From positions 62,001 through 126,000 of the forward strand of contig CXTY01000005.1 in NCBI GenBank assembly GCA_001404055.1: 64,000 nucleotides of DNA. The letters run 5' to 3'. Shown here piece by piece: positions 25,869 to 35,278 of this stretch; position 1 is the stretch's first letter, and each line of letters opens with the position of its first letter. The stretch is from Roseibium album (GTDB lineage Bacteria > Pseudomonadota > Alphaproteobacteria > Rhizobiales > Stappiaceae). Both the position numbers and the translations under genes were made by a program. The notes below the pieces were generated by a model. It was not told the DNA's origin. It did not search any database and saw only the letters and a program-made list of their open reading frames with translations.

Positions 25869-26888
25869 ATGTCCGGATTAGAAGATTTTCTCACTCCAGA
25901 AGTTACCGGTATCGCCGTGGCCTTGTTGGTAATGCTTTCGGTCGGTGGCGTTATTTACAGTTTCTTCCAGCCAACTTTGTCTGGGACGAAGAAGCGCGAC
26001 CAGAGAGTGCTAGCGGTCTCAGCCCGTCCTCAGAACGAAAATCAGCGCAAGCAAATTCGCGATACTGACCGCCGGAAAAAATCCATCCAGGATCAGCTCA
26101 AGGATTTCGAAAGCCGGCAAAAGTCCAAGCAGGACAAACAGCAGAAAGTTTCACTGAAAGTCCGTATGGAACAGGCCGGACTGAACTGGGAAATGAAACA
26201 TTTTGCAATCTTTAGCGGTGTTTCGGGCTTGATATTCATGGTGCTGGGATTGCTGGCCAGTGGCAACTTTCTGATCGCGGCAGGTTTTGCATTTGCGGGA
26301 ACTTTCGGTTTCCCGCGCTGGTACATTTCGAGTAAGCGCAAACGCCGGTTCAATGCCTTTCTGGAGGAACTTCCAAACGGCGTTGATATTATTGTTCGTG
26401 GTGTGAAAGCGGGTTTGCCGCTCGGAGATTGTATCAAGGTTGTCGCGCGGGAAGCTCGCGAGCCCGTGGCGACCGAGTTTCGCAAAATCACCGAAATGCA
26501 GGTTATGGGAATTTCCCTCGCAGATGCGGTCGCTAGACTGCCTGATCGGGTTCCGGTTGCCGAAGCCAATTTTTTCGCAATCGTTGTTTCCATTCAGCAA
26601 AAGGCCGGTGGCGGACTAGCTGAAGCGCTCGGCAACCTGTCGATTGTGCTGCGAGGCCGTAAGGCAATGAAGCGCAAGATCAAAGCGCTGAGTGCCGAAG
26701 CAAAATCCTCCGCAGGTATCATTGGCTGTATGCCATTTGCAGTCGGTGGCATCATTTTCTTCATTTCGCCTGACTATATCCTGCTTCTGTTCACAACGAC
26801 TGGCGGCAACATCATCATTGGTGGCTGCCTCTTCTGGATGTTCATTGGCACCATGGTCATGCGCGCCATGATCAACTTTGATTTTTAG
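25869..26888 (+). CDS. tadB: Tad inner-membrane platform protein TadB
   Basis: 339 residues. One N-terminal membrane helix, a charged linker rich in Lys/Gln (about 45-95), two helices near 115-150, the type II secretion F domain (about 175-300, EELPNGVDIIVRGVKAGLPLG, FFAIVVSIQQKAGGGLAEALG) and C-terminal helices. With TadC it forms the platform on which CpaF acts. Begins 7 nt after cpaF. Confidence 0.95.
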   Translation: MSGLEDFLTPEVTGIAVALLVMLSVGGVIYSFFQPTLSGTKKRDQRVLAVSARPQNENQRKQIRDTDRRKKSIQDQLKDFESRQKSKQDKQQKVSLKVRMEQAGLNWEMKHFAIFSGVSGLIFMVLGLLASGNFLIAAGFAFAGTFGFPRWYISSKRKRRFNAFLEELPNGVDIIVRGVKAGLPLGDCIKVVAREAREPVATEFRKITEMQVMGISLADAVARLPDRVPVAEANFFAIVVSIQQKAGGGLAEALGNLSIVLRGRKAMKRKIKALSAEAKSSAGIIGCMPFAVGGIIFFISPDYILLLFTTTGGNIIIGGCLFWMFIGTMVMRAMINFDF

Positions 26889-26898
26889 GGGGGGGAAC

Positions 26899-27888
26899 AT
26901 GGATCTCGAAACCTTTGCATCCAGTCAGTTCCTGGCAGCCGTTCTTGCGATGGTTGCGGTAACAGGCACTATATTCTCCCTCGTTATGCCCATGCTTTCG
27001 AAGGACACCTTGAAAGCGCGCATGAAGACCGTTGCGCTTGAACGTGACAAATTGCGTGCGAAGGAAAGAGCGCGTTTGCAATCCAGTCAGGCTGACGCCA
27101 GAGCCTCTCTTCGCAATCAGCCAAAAGAGCAGATGAAGAGTTTTGTCGACCGGCTGAACTTGCAGAAGATGCTTGCGGATGAGAACACGGTCAGTCGTCT
27201 TCGCATGGCAGGCTATCGGGGCACTGCGCCACTTTACTACTTCCTGACGGCTCGCATTGCGATACCGATAATAATTTTCGTCGTCGCACTCTTTTATACC
27301 CTGTTCATTCTGCCGATTGAACTGCCATCCATTTCAAAGTTCACGCTGCCGCTTATCATTGCAGGAACCAGTGCGTTTTTGCCGAATATTTATCTTAAAA
27401 ACAGGGTCGACAAGAGAAAGCTGATTATTCAAAGAGCCTGGCCGGATGCACTTGATCTGATGCTGATTTGCGTTGAATCAGGCATGTCTATCGAAGGCGC
27501 TTTTCAAAGAGTGGCTGAAGAGGTTGGTGTGCAGTCCGTCGAGCTGGCTGAGGAACTGTCTCTCACGACAGCTGAGCTTTCTTATTTGAGCGAGCGGCGC
27601 ATGGCCTTTGAGAACCTTGCCAACCGAACGGGTGTCGACGGCGTTAAGAACGTCATGATGGCGCTGATCCAGGCCGAGCGATACGGTACTCCCGTCGGAA
27701 CAGCAATTCGCACCATGGCCGATGACACCCGCGAAGCGCGTATGCAGATGGCGGAGCAGAAAGCTGCGTCACTGCCGCCGAAGCTGACGGTGCCAATGAT
27801 CCTGTTCTTCCTACCAGTGCTGTTCTTCATCATCATGAGCCCTGCGGTCATGCAGGTCATGGATCAGTTTGCTGACGGCATGCCGTAA
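26899..27888 (+). CDS. tadC: Tad inner-membrane platform protein TadC
   Basis: 329 residues from ATG 26899, behind the strong ribosome site GGGGGGG; an in-frame ATG at 26878 lies inside tadB. T2SSF domain about 175-300 (RAWPDALDLMLICVESGMSIEGAF, ERYGTPVGTAIRTMADDTR) with paired helices at 115-165 and C-terminal helices ending near 320. Last gene of the cpaB-tadC run; a hairpin follows. Confidence 0.95.
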   Translation: MDLETFASSQFLAAVLAMVAVTGTIFSLVMPMLSKDTLKARMKTVALERDKLRAKERARLQSSQADARASLRNQPKEQMKSFVDRLNLQKMLADENTVSRLRMAGYRGTAPLYYFLTARIAIPIIIFVVALFYTLFILPIELPSISKFTLPLIIAGTSAFLPNIYLKNRVDKRKLIIQRAWPDALDLMLICVESGMSIEGAFQRVAEEVGVQSVELAEELSLTTAELSYLSERRMAFENLANRTGVDGVKNVMMALIQAERYGTPVGTAIRTMADDTREARMQMAEQKAASLPPKLTVPMILFFLPVLFFIIMSPAVMQVMDQFADGMP

Positions 27889-27945
27889 AAGGCTACGACT
27901 GAATACGTTTTGTTGTGCCCACCTTGCTATAGGCACTTGTGAAAA

Positions 27946-27985
27946 CCGGCCCGGTTGCTGATGCATCCGGGCCGGATTTCGTTTG
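27946..27985 (+). terminator. probable terminator of the cpa/tad operon
   Basis: CCGGCCCGG (27946-27954) pairs with CCGGGCCGG (27967-27975); a short T-rich tail (ATTTCGTTT) follows. Strong stem, weak T-run. Confidence 0.6.
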
Positions 27986-28265
27986 GCAGGTCGCCAAAGC
28001 AACTTCGAGGACTTGCGAACGGTTTGATCCGACATTCCAACCAGCTGAGATGAGGCGAGTTCTGCGTAGTCCTGAGTGTTGCCGACCGAGTGAAACGGGT
28101 TCACAGGTCTAATGAATGGACTCTCGGTGAGCTTATTTGCAGCAACACAGACTTGCTTGATGCTCGGTTATGTCCTTGGAGGGGTTGCACGCACGCATAC
28201 GAAAATGCCGGCAGGTGCTTTTAGCACAGACCGGCAATCAATTTCCATTTCGCAGCTTTGAGGAA
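27986..28265. other. non-coding stretch between tadC and tadD-like gene
   Basis: Apart from the tadC-side hairpin, about 280 nt in which I see no gene, tRNA or clear regulatory site; open frames here are short and lack ribosome-binding sites. Confidence 0.5.
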
Positions 28266-29072
28266 CTAGCTTTGCCGGTTCTGCATCATCGTGCGCAGAT
28301 ACGCGATATTGGCTTCGGCCTGACGAGGGTCGATCTCAGCCTGGGCGACTTGTATAGCTTCGTCATACTTACCCTGAATGCCCAGGACCAATGCTAGGTT
28401 CTGGCGCACACGGCTGTCTGCTCCGGGAAGGGAGGCCGCGCGGCGAAGCGTGTACTCAGCGTCCGGCAGTTCGTTCGACAGGAGATAAGACAGGCCGAGA
28501 TTGTTCAAAAGGCTCGCTTCATCCGGTTCAATCTTGAGCGCTTGCTTGTAAAGGCTCCTGGCTTTCCCGTGATTGCCCATCTGATCGTAAATCGCGGCTT
28601 GTGCCGACATCAGTTTCCAATCCGGCGTATCTGGCCGCTGAACGCCCTGAAGAACGTTCAGTGATTCTTCGAAGCGTCCATTCATCGCCAGGGCTTTGCC
28701 ATAGGCGGAGGCAATTTCCCGGTCCTTCGGATGTGCGATCACACCAGCGCGCAAGACCGCAGTTGCCTGTGGCATCTGTCCGTTTTGGCTCAGCGCGTTG
28801 GAATAACGCAGAATGACTGTGCGGTTCTTGCGGTCTTTTTCGTAGCTCTTTCCCCATTTCACGACAGCCGCGCGCGCTTGTGAGGAACCGGGCGCAGCGT
28901 AATGCACTCCGGAAGCCGGGGAATGTGTTCCGGTATTGGATTTGTTGGATGCACATCCCGTTACCAGAACGAGTGCGGTCATGGCCATCAACGTCGAAGC
29001 AAGACGAGTACGGCGGGGAACTGAACCGGTTCTGGGCGCTAGCATCTTCAACATCCTTGTTGTCCGCAGCAT
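28266..29072 (-). CDS. tadD: TadD-like TPR lipoprotein
   Basis: Up to 268 residues; the start could be ATG 29072, 29054 or an ATG nearer the signal sequence. A lipobox (TALVLVTGC, Cys near residue 40) predicts lipid attachment. From about residue 70 to 250 there are four to five tetratricopeptide repeats (RNRTVILRYSNALSQNGQMPQ split by ATAVLRAGV, ESLNVLQGV, KARSLYKQALKIEPDEASLL, NNLGLSYLL). TPR lipoproteins of this type (TadD) assist the Tad secretin. Convergent-side neighbour of tadC but on the opposite strand; divergent from the aminopeptidase. Confidence 0.8.
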   Translation of the reverse strand: MLRTTRMLKMLAPRTGSVPRRTRLASTLMAMTALVLVTGCASNKSNTGTHSPASGVHYAAPGSSQARAAVVKWGKSYEKDRKNRTVILRYSNALSQNGQMPQATAVLRAGVIAHPKDREIASAYGKALAMNGRFEESLNVLQGVQRPDTPDWKLMSAQAAIYDQMGNHGKARSLYKQALKIEPDEASLLNNLGLSYLLSNELPDAEYTLRRAASLPGADSRVRQNLALVLGIQGKYDEAIQVAQAEIDPRQAEANIAYLRTMMQNRQS

Positions 29073-29233
29073 TGTTGTTTCACCTAAAAGGAATAGATAA
29101 TTAACCCTAATGGTTGGTTAAGCGGCCTTGCGAATTGCGAGATTACACCCGGAAGTGGGAAGCCATATTGCACCGTCTGCCTTCGGGGCGTAGGTGTTGG
29201 GAACCAGGTTTCTATTCCAACGGAGTATTTCCA

Positions 29234-30628
29234 GTGCGCGACTGCCTTGCCCGCAAAGACGATGTTTCAGCCTCCACCCCCATCATTGCCGTTACAGAGG
29301 CGAACCTGCCTCAAAGGCTTGCCGAGCTCGGGGAGGCTGCGACAAACTGGTGTGACGTAAACGGCTTCTCAGGCAAGGCTTCCTTGCATCAGCTTGTGCC
29401 GGGTTCAAATGGCAAGGGAGCTGTCGTCCTTTATGGAGTTGTGGAGAGTGGGTTACCCAACCCCTTTGCGCTCGGAAGTCTTGTGAAGAGCCTGCCACCA
29501 GGCGCCTATCACCTGGCGGAGGGCTTCCCTGACCCGGAACAGGCAGCCTTAGGTTTTGCGCTGTCTGCCTACAGGTTCGAGCGATACATCGACCCATCAG
29601 ATAAGAAGCGCTACCTGGCTGTTGGTGATGACGTCGATCTGGACAGGATTGGCATCATTCTGGATGGCGTCCAATTGGCGAGAGACCTGATCAACACACC
29701 TGCGAACGACCTGGGTCCTGAAGAGTTGGCTGCGGCAATTGCTGATGTGTTTGCTGCCCATGGCGGCAGCGGCGAAGTCATCGTTGGTGAAGACTTGCTT
29801 GAAGAGAACTTTCCGATGGTCCATGCGGTCGGACGTGCAAGCTCCCGCGCGCCGCGCCTTGCCGACTATTCCTGGGGCAGTGAATCTGATCCAAAGGTTA
29901 CCCTTGTTGGCAAGGGCGTTATTTTCGACACGGGCGGCCTCAACCTGAAGCCAGGGTCTTCGATGGCGCTGATGAAAAAGGACATGGGCGGTTCGGCGAA
30001 TGTGCTCGGTCTTGCTTCCATGATCATGGCAGCAAAGCTTCCTGTCCGCCTGAGGGTCATTGTTCCTTGCGTTGAAAATTCGGTTGCCGGCAACGCCTTT
30101 CGTCCTGGAGACATTCTGTCCAGCCGCAAGGGCTTGAGCGTTGAAATCGGCAATACCGACGCGGAAGGCCGGCTTGTGCTGGGTGATGCGCTTACCCTTG
30201 CCGACGAGGAAAACCCCGATTTCCTGATCGACATGGCCACGCTCACCGGTGCGGCACGTGTCGCGCTCGGACCAGACCTGCCGCCGTTTTACACACATGA
30301 CGAGGAACTGGCGGAAGACATTGCTGTCATGGCAGAGGCTGCAACCGACCCCTTGTGGCGCATGCCGCTTTGGCAGCCATACATGAAATATCTCGACAGC
30401 AAGGTTGCCGACATTAATCACATCAACACATCAGGTGCTGGATATGCCGGTTCGATCACCGCTGCCCTGTTTCTGTCTCGGTTTGTTGAAAACACGCAAA
30501 ACTGGGCGCATTTTGATATTTTCGGTTGGACACCGGCTGAAAAGCCCGGAAAACCCTCCGGTGGCGAGGCTCAGGGTATCCGCTGCCTGTTCGACCTGAT
30601 CTCGGAGCGTTATTCGGAGAAAAAATAA
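29234..30628 (+). CDS. leucyl aminopeptidase family protein (M17)
   Basis: 464 residues from GTG 29234, chosen because the preceding 40 residues of the open frame (from 29114) do not resemble the family. M17 metallopeptidase: substrate/metal motifs LVGKGVIFDTGGLNLKP (about 222-238) and NTDAEGRLVL (about 302-311) with Lys, Asp and Glu ligands for two metal ions. It releases N-terminal amino acids from peptides in the cytoplasm. Followed by marR and nlpC/p60 genes in the same direction, an arrangement I recall from other rhizobial-type genomes. Confidence 0.9.
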   Translation: MRDCLARKDDVSASTPIIAVTEANLPQRLAELGEAATNWCDVNGFSGKASLHQLVPGSNGKGAVVLYGVVESGLPNPFALGSLVKSLPPGAYHLAEGFPDPEQAALGFALSAYRFERYIDPSDKKRYLAVGDDVDLDRIGIILDGVQLARDLINTPANDLGPEELAAAIADVFAAHGGSGEVIVGEDLLEENFPMVHAVGRASSRAPRLADYSWGSESDPKVTLVGKGVIFDTGGLNLKPGSSMALMKKDMGGSANVLGLASMIMAAKLPVRLRVIVPCVENSVAGNAFRPGDILSSRKGLSVEIGNTDAEGRLVLGDALTLADEENPDFLIDMATLTGAARVALGPDLPPFYTHDEELAEDIAVMAEAATDPLWRMPLWQPYMKYLDSKVADINHINTSGAGYAGSITAALFLSRFVENTQNWAHFDIFGWTPAEKPGKPSGGEAQGIRCLFDLISERYSEKK

Positions 30629-30688
30629 CGGCTCCGAAACGTTTTTATGGTTCGATAGCCATGGACAAAGGTAGGGAACGGCTGATCC

Positions 30689-31039
30689 ATGGCTGTCGAA
30701 ATACGCGCTTCACAGGCGCTGAAATTGATGCATGAGGTAAATCTGGCGCTGGTTCGTGACGGCGAACAGGACCTGTCTGCGCGCCAGATGACAATCTTGC
30801 TGACCGTCTATCTTGAACCGCCACCCCATACGGTGCGCGGCCTTGCGGCCAAACTCAATGTGACCAAACCAGCAATCACCCGCGCGCTCGATACGCTCGG
30901 CGGGATGCGATTGCTGTCGCGCAAGCGCGATGAAGCCGACAAACGCAATGTGATCATCACACGTACGGTTGCAGGTGCGCTCTATTTGGAGGAACTTGGA
31001 GACCTTGTGGTCGAAAAGGCTCTGGAACTGCCGCGCTGA
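30689..31039 (+). CDS. MarR-family transcriptional regulator
   Basis: 116 residues, short for MarR because the dimerisation helices are reduced. Winged helix-turn-helix: TVRGLAAKLNVTKPAITRALDTL (recognition helix about 55-70) and wing LSRKRDEADKRNVIITRT. Effector unknown. 60 nt after the aminopeptidase and 34 nt before the NlpC/P60 gene, so co-transcription is likely. Confidence 0.85.
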   Translation: MAVEIRASQALKLMHEVNLALVRDGEQDLSARQMTILLTVYLEPPPHTVRGLAAKLNVTKPAITRALDTLGGMRLLSRKRDEADKRNVIITRTVAGALYLEELGDLVVEKALELPR

Positions 31040-31073
31040 TCGTCATCTAATATTTCGGATTTGAAACTCGACT

Positions 31074-31946
31074 ATGTCCCAATCCCTTGACCGCCGTCGC
31101 CACCCGGTTCGCCCGGACCTCGCCGCCACCGACTATCAAGGACGGGTGAAAGCAGATCTTTTTGTCGATGGTGAAGTGTTTCAGATCGTGTCTGACAGTC
31201 TCGCCATCCGGCCCGAACCCCGGTCCGACCGGTCAATTGATACCGAAGCTTTGTGTGGTGAGTGGATTACCGTTTACGAGCAGACACCGGAAGGCTGGGC
31301 CTGGGGGCAGCTGGATACTGACGGCTATGTTGGTTGGTTTTCCTCAGATGGAATAGGTGCAGTACAGCCGGCGACCCACAGGGTCCGGGCTCTCAGAACC
31401 TATCGTTACCCTGGCGCAGATCTGAAATTCCCGCCTCGCGGGCTGTTGTCCCTGGGCGCGCAAGTCACCGTTTTTGGCGAAGCCGAAACACGCGGCCTCA
31501 AATACGCCCTGCTCAGCGATGGGTCTGCCGTTGTTTCCCGCCATTTGGTGCCAGTGGAAGATGTCGAAAACGATTGGGTTGGTGTTGCCGAGGAGCTGGT
31601 TGGAACACCTTATCTGTGGGGCGGGAGAACCAGCCTGGGGCTGGACTGTTCTGCCCTGGTGCAGCTGGCAGCGCAGGCGGGTGGAATTTCGCTGCCGCGC
31701 GACAGCGATATGCTCGAGGCAGAAGCCGGCAGGGAAATTTCGTTTGATGATCCCTCGATCTTCGAGCGTGGCGATCTGCTGTTCTGGAAGGGGCATGTTG
31801 GCATTATTGCCGGACCTAACGATCTTTTGCACGCCAATGGTTACACGATGACAGTTGCCCATGAACCACTTGATCAGGCAATCAAGCGAATTGCGGAGAC
31901 GGAGTGGGGCGCCATCACCAGGGCGCGGAGGCTCCCTAAGGTTTGA
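31074..31946 (+). CDS. NlpC/P60-family cysteine peptidase
   Basis: 290 residues. Two SH3-like segments (about 25-80 and 95-165) precede the NlpC/P60 domain (about 170-285). Catalytic triad visible: Cys 192 in LGLDCSALVQ, His 241 in WKGHVGIIAG, and a following polar residue in LLHANGY. Family members cut D-gamma-glutamyl-diaminopimelate bonds in cell-wall peptides. No signal peptide is seen, suggesting action on recycled muropeptides in the cytoplasm, in line with the aminopeptidase upstream. Ends exactly where the convergent gene ends. Confidence 0.9.
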   Translation: MSQSLDRRRHPVRPDLAATDYQGRVKADLFVDGEVFQIVSDSLAIRPEPRSDRSIDTEALCGEWITVYEQTPEGWAWGQLDTDGYVGWFSSDGIGAVQPATHRVRALRTYRYPGADLKFPPRGLLSLGAQVTVFGEAETRGLKYALLSDGSAVVSRHLVPVEDVENDWVGVAEELVGTPYLWGGRTSLGLDCSALVQLAAQAGGISLPRDSDMLEAEAGREISFDDPSIFERGDLLFWKGHVGIIAGPNDLLHANGYTMTVAHEPLDQAIKRIAETEWGAITRARRLPKV

Positions 31947-32513
31947 TCAACCCGGAAAAGTCTGCACACCGAGAGCTTCCAGATCGCCTGTTTCCGGATG
32001 TTGGACCAGACACAGCAGGCTTTCGCCTCCCTGGATGAAGCAGACCATGGGACGGTCTTGTGCCCGAATTTCCTCGTAAAGAGCTTGGCTGACACCTTCT
32101 TCGACATAAAACGGAAATTCGCCTGCCTCGGGACCACCAGCCCCAACAGGCCAGGGTGGTAATTTCGCCGTGCTGGATTCGTCGGCGTAATTGCTGACCC
32201 AGTCGGTGAGTGCCAGGTTCATGTCCTGAAACGTGAAGATGTCATAGAAGCCGAACAGGTCGCTGGGACCGAATGTGTCTGAAAATTCAATATCACCATT
32301 CTGGTTCCGGACGGTCAGGACAAGCTCACCAAGGCCGCATTCCCCTTGCGTGGTTGCTTCGGCTGTGTAGCTACCCAGCCAGGTCGCCTCAACAACTTGC
32401 GTGCAATCTTCGGCCATGGCCTTCTGGGCTTGCACAGGAGTTGGAGAGGTGAATTGAATGCCGCCAAAAAATGCACAGGCAAGCACGAATGCAATTGATT
32501 TCTTGAAATTCAT
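31947..32513 (-). CDS. secreted protein of unknown function
   Basis: 188 residues with a clear signal peptide (KKSIAFVLACAFFGGIQF, cleavage near QAQ 30). The mature part is acidic (about 155 residues) with four Cys (CTQVVEATW, GECGLGEL, PMVCFIQG, SLLCLVQH) that could form two disulfides. I do not recognise the family. No operon partner; its stop abuts the stop of the convergent NlpC/P60 gene. Confidence 0.75.
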   Translation of the reverse strand: MNFKKSIAFVLACAFFGGIQFTSPTPVQAQKAMAEDCTQVVEATWLGSYTAEATTQGECGLGELVLTVRNQNGDIEFSDTFGPSDLFGFYDIFTFQDMNLALTDWVSNYADESSTAKLPPWPVGAGGPEAGEFPFYVEEGVSQALYEEIRAQDRPMVCFIQGGESLLCLVQHPETGDLEALGVQTFPG

Positions 32514-32578
32514 GGATCCCTCATATCGTCCTGAAATCGTTGGGGGACCTTAGGTCAGGACCCAAATACCGGCAACCG

Positions 32579-33766
32579 CTAGCTTTTTGGCGCCAGGGCA
32601 AGCTTTGGCTCGGAAGTGGATACGTCTTCCTTTTGTTCCTGAATTTCACCGAGTTCAAGGTCTTCGATCCTGTTGCTGCGCTTGCTGATCTTGTCCGTGG
32701 AAATCAGGATCTGGTCGATATCCTTGTTCGCCTGGGCGAAGTGGGACTGCAGCTTGCCAACGCGGTCGTTGAGGCGACCGACGTCAGAGATCAAATGGCC
32801 GACTTCCGCCTGGATCAAGTGTGCCTGCTCACGCATCTTGGCGTCGCGCAGAACAGACTGGATTACCTGGATGGACAGCATGAGCAGAGACGGTGAGACA
32901 ATCACGACCCTTGCCCGATGGGACTTTTGGACAAGGTCCTCGAAGTTCTCGTTCAGTTCGGCGAACACGCTTTCTGAAGGCACAAACAGGAAGGCCGTAT
33001 CCTGCGTCTCGCCGGGCAGAAGATATTTTTCACTGATGTCCTGAATGTGCTTGGTGAAATCCCTGCGAAATTGGCTCTGGGCGTATTTCAGCTGGTCTTC
33101 AGAGTCTGAGTCGCGCAGAAGGTTGAAAGCTTCCAGCGGAAACTTGGCATCAATGGCAAGCGGTGGTGCCCCGTTGGGCATATGGATCAGGCAATCCGGA
33201 CGGCTGTTGTTGGAAAGCGTTGCCTGGAAGGAATAGGTGCTCGGGGCCATCTGGTCCTGAATGATCGCTTCCATCCGGCCCTGTCCAAAGGCGCCTCGCG
33301 TCTGCTTGTTCGACAGGATCGCCTGAAGCTGCCCGACCTGACCGGAAAGATCCGTGATGGTGCTTTGCGCACGGTCGATCACGGCCAGGCGTTCGTGCAG
33401 GTGGCGTAGTCCGTCCTGCGTCCGCTTGCTTGTGTCGGCCATGGAGAGACCGAGCTTGTGCCCCATGCCGTCAAGACGCTCGTTCACCGCGCGCATCATG
33501 TCGGATTGACGTGAGCCGAATACTTCCGCCATCGTCTGCATGCGGCCTGTCATTTCCCCTTGGGACTTCAGGAGCTGAGACAGGTGGCTTTCAAGTTCAT
33601 GGATTTGTTCGGTTGCGGCCGTATCAGCTTCTGCCCGCAGCCTGATCTCCCGCATCGTCTTCAAAACCAGCCAGACAATCACGGCCAACAGAAACAACCC
33701 GCCGGCTATGGCGGTTTCCAACACCGTCACCGGACGGCCACTCAACTGAAACAGGATCTCATTCAT
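32579..33766 (-). CDS. rmuC: DNA recombination protein RmuC
   Basis: 395 residues from ATG 33766 (MNEILFQLSGRPVTV); the frame extends 12 codons further upstream without support. One N-terminal membrane helix (about 12-34), a long coiled-coil (about 40-125), then the RmuC domain (PDCLIHMPNGAPPLAIDAKFPLEA over two strands, PGETQDTAFLFVPSESVFAEL, RARVVIVSPSLLMLSIQVI). RmuC limits inversions at short inverted repeats in E. coli and has a PD-(D/E)xK-like nuclease fold. Divergent from def, 125 nt apart. Confidence 0.92.
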   Translation of the reverse strand: MNEILFQLSGRPVTVLETAIAGGLFLLAVIVWLVLKTMREIRLRAEADTAATEQIHELESHLSQLLKSQGEMTGRMQTMAEVFGSRQSDMMRAVNERLDGMGHKLGLSMADTSKRTQDGLRHLHERLAVIDRAQSTITDLSGQVGQLQAILSNKQTRGAFGQGRMEAIIQDQMAPSTYSFQATLSNNSRPDCLIHMPNGAPPLAIDAKFPLEAFNLLRDSDSEDQLKYAQSQFRRDFTKHIQDISEKYLLPGETQDTAFLFVPSESVFAELNENFEDLVQKSHRARVVIVSPSLLMLSIQVIQSVLRDAKMREQAHLIQAEVGHLISDVGRLNDRVGKLQSHFAQANKDIDQILISTDKISKRSNRIEDLELGEIQEQKEDVSTSEPKLALAPKS

Positions 33767-33891
33767 GAAACAAACATAGAACGATTCGGGGCAAAGGTGC
33801 ATCTGCGCGGCGTTTCAAAACCGTTGATCATATCTGTCGAACCCGTGAATTGCGCGTTGACCACCGCCGCATGATTGCCTATGTCAGGCGC

Positions 33892-34410
33892 ATGACTCTA
33901 CGTTCGATTATCACCATTCCCGACCCGGTTCTCCGCGAGCTCTGCGCGCCGGTTGAAACGGTCGACGATGACGTCCGTGCACTGGCAGACGACATGCTGG
34001 ACACGATGTACGACGCGCCGGGTATCGGCCTTGCCGCCAGCCAGATTGGCGTCCTGAAACGCATCTTTGTACTTGATGTGGCAAAGGAAGACGCACCGAA
34101 GGAACCGATGGTCTTCATCAACCCGAAGATCGTCTGGTCAAGCGAAGACATGTCTGTTTATCAAGAGGGTTGCCTGTCCATTCCCGAGTATTTCGAGGAT
34201 GTTGAGCGTCCGACAGAAGTCACGGTTCAGTTCATGAACCGGGAAGGCGCCGAGCAGGAAATCAAGGCGGACGGCTTGCTGGCAACCTGCATTCAGCACG
34301 AACTTGACCATCTCGACGGGAAATTGTTCATTGATTACCTGTCGAAGCTGAAGCGCGACCGCGTGGTCAAGAAGTTCACCAAACAGGCAAAATTAGCCGG
34401 TATTCTTTAA
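33892..34410 (+). CDS. def: peptide deformylase
   Basis: 172 residues from ATG 33892 ([16 protein letters not shown]); two upstream in-frame starts add residues not seen in the family. Removes the formyl group from nascent N-terminal Met. All three motifs are present: [10 protein letters not shown] (about 42-51), EGCLSIP (metal Cys, about 91-97) and QHELDHLDG (metal His pair, about 133-141). Grouped with fmt downstream, separated by marC. Confidence 0.96.
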   Translation: MTLRSIITIPDPVLRELCAPVETVDDDVRALADDMLDTMYDAPGIGLAASQIGVLKRIFVLDVAKEDAPKEPMVFINPKIVWSSEDMSVYQEGCLSIPEYFEDVERPTEVTVQFMNREGAEQEIKADGLLATCIQHELDHLDGKLFIDYLSKLKRDRVVKKFTKQAKLAGIL

Positions 34411-34434
34411 AAAGCAGCAAGGGGTGGCGACGTC

Positions 34435-35067
34435 ATGGATCAGGTCTTGTTCCTGAAGTTATTCGCTGCGCTCTTTGCCATCATGAATCCGATTGCCAAT
34501 CTACCGGTGTTCCTGTCACTGACAGCGGACAAGGGCGAGGGCTTTCAGCGCAAGGTGGCGCTCACTCTTTTGATCAGCCTGTCGATCGGCTCCGTGGTGA
34601 TCGGGCTTTCCGGCGATATTATTCTGAAAGTGTTTGGCATCAGCCTGAATGCGTTCCGGCTGGCTGGTGGATTTCTCATTCTGCTGATCGCGCTCAACCT
34701 GATTTCCGGTGAGAAGAGCAAATCTCACCATGGGACGGACAAGGAACGTGCCCATCACGAGGAACAGGAAAATCCTGCGATCTATCCTCTGACCGTTCCA
34801 ATCCTGCTCGGACCCGGGTCAATTTCCACCATGATCATCTTTCGTGGTCAGGTTACGGGCACTTCAGAAGAAATAGCCTATATCGCAGCAATCGCTGCAG
34901 CGGTCGGCGTCCTGATTGTCACGTTTTTTGCTGCGCCTTACCTGTCCCGATTCCTTGGCCAGACCGCAACAAGTGTGATGAGCCGCCTGATGGGCATGAT
35001 CCTGGCTGCAATTGCCATGGAAATGATGACGGGCAGCCTCAAGGTGCTTTTGCCAGGACTGGCGTAG
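34435..35067 (+). CDS. MarC-family integral membrane protein
   Basis: 210 residues with about six hydrophobic helices and the family pattern FAIMNPIANLPVFLSLT near the start and PLTVPILLGPGSISTMII in the middle. MarC proteins are membrane proteins of unsettled function; an early link with multiple antibiotic resistance was not upheld. A His/Glu-rich cytoplasmic loop (HHGTDKERAHHEEQEN) separates the halves. Lies between def and fmt, 24 nt after def. Confidence 0.88.
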   Translation: MDQVLFLKLFAALFAIMNPIANLPVFLSLTADKGEGFQRKVALTLLISLSIGSVVIGLSGDIILKVFGISLNAFRLAGGFLILLIALNLISGEKSKSHHGTDKERAHHEEQENPAIYPLTVPILLGPGSISTMIIFRGQVTGTSEEIAYIAAIAAAVGVLIVTFFAAPYLSRFLGQTATSVMSRLMGMILAAIAMEMMTGSLKVLLPGLA

Positions 35068-35278
35068 GCCATTCCTGGCTGAAACAAACGACTCGCAAAT
35101 ACAGCAGCAATCTTCAAGAACGCCGGAACAATGGTCGTTTTTGACCGGCTATGCAGATGAGCGCAGCAAGTTGGTGCAGGTTTTCCTTCCTTACGGATTC
35201 TTCCTGCCTTGTAAGCCGTGGCCTAAAACGCAATAAGGGGCAGTCTTTTTCAACCATTCAGGAGCCACCAGAAGCCTC

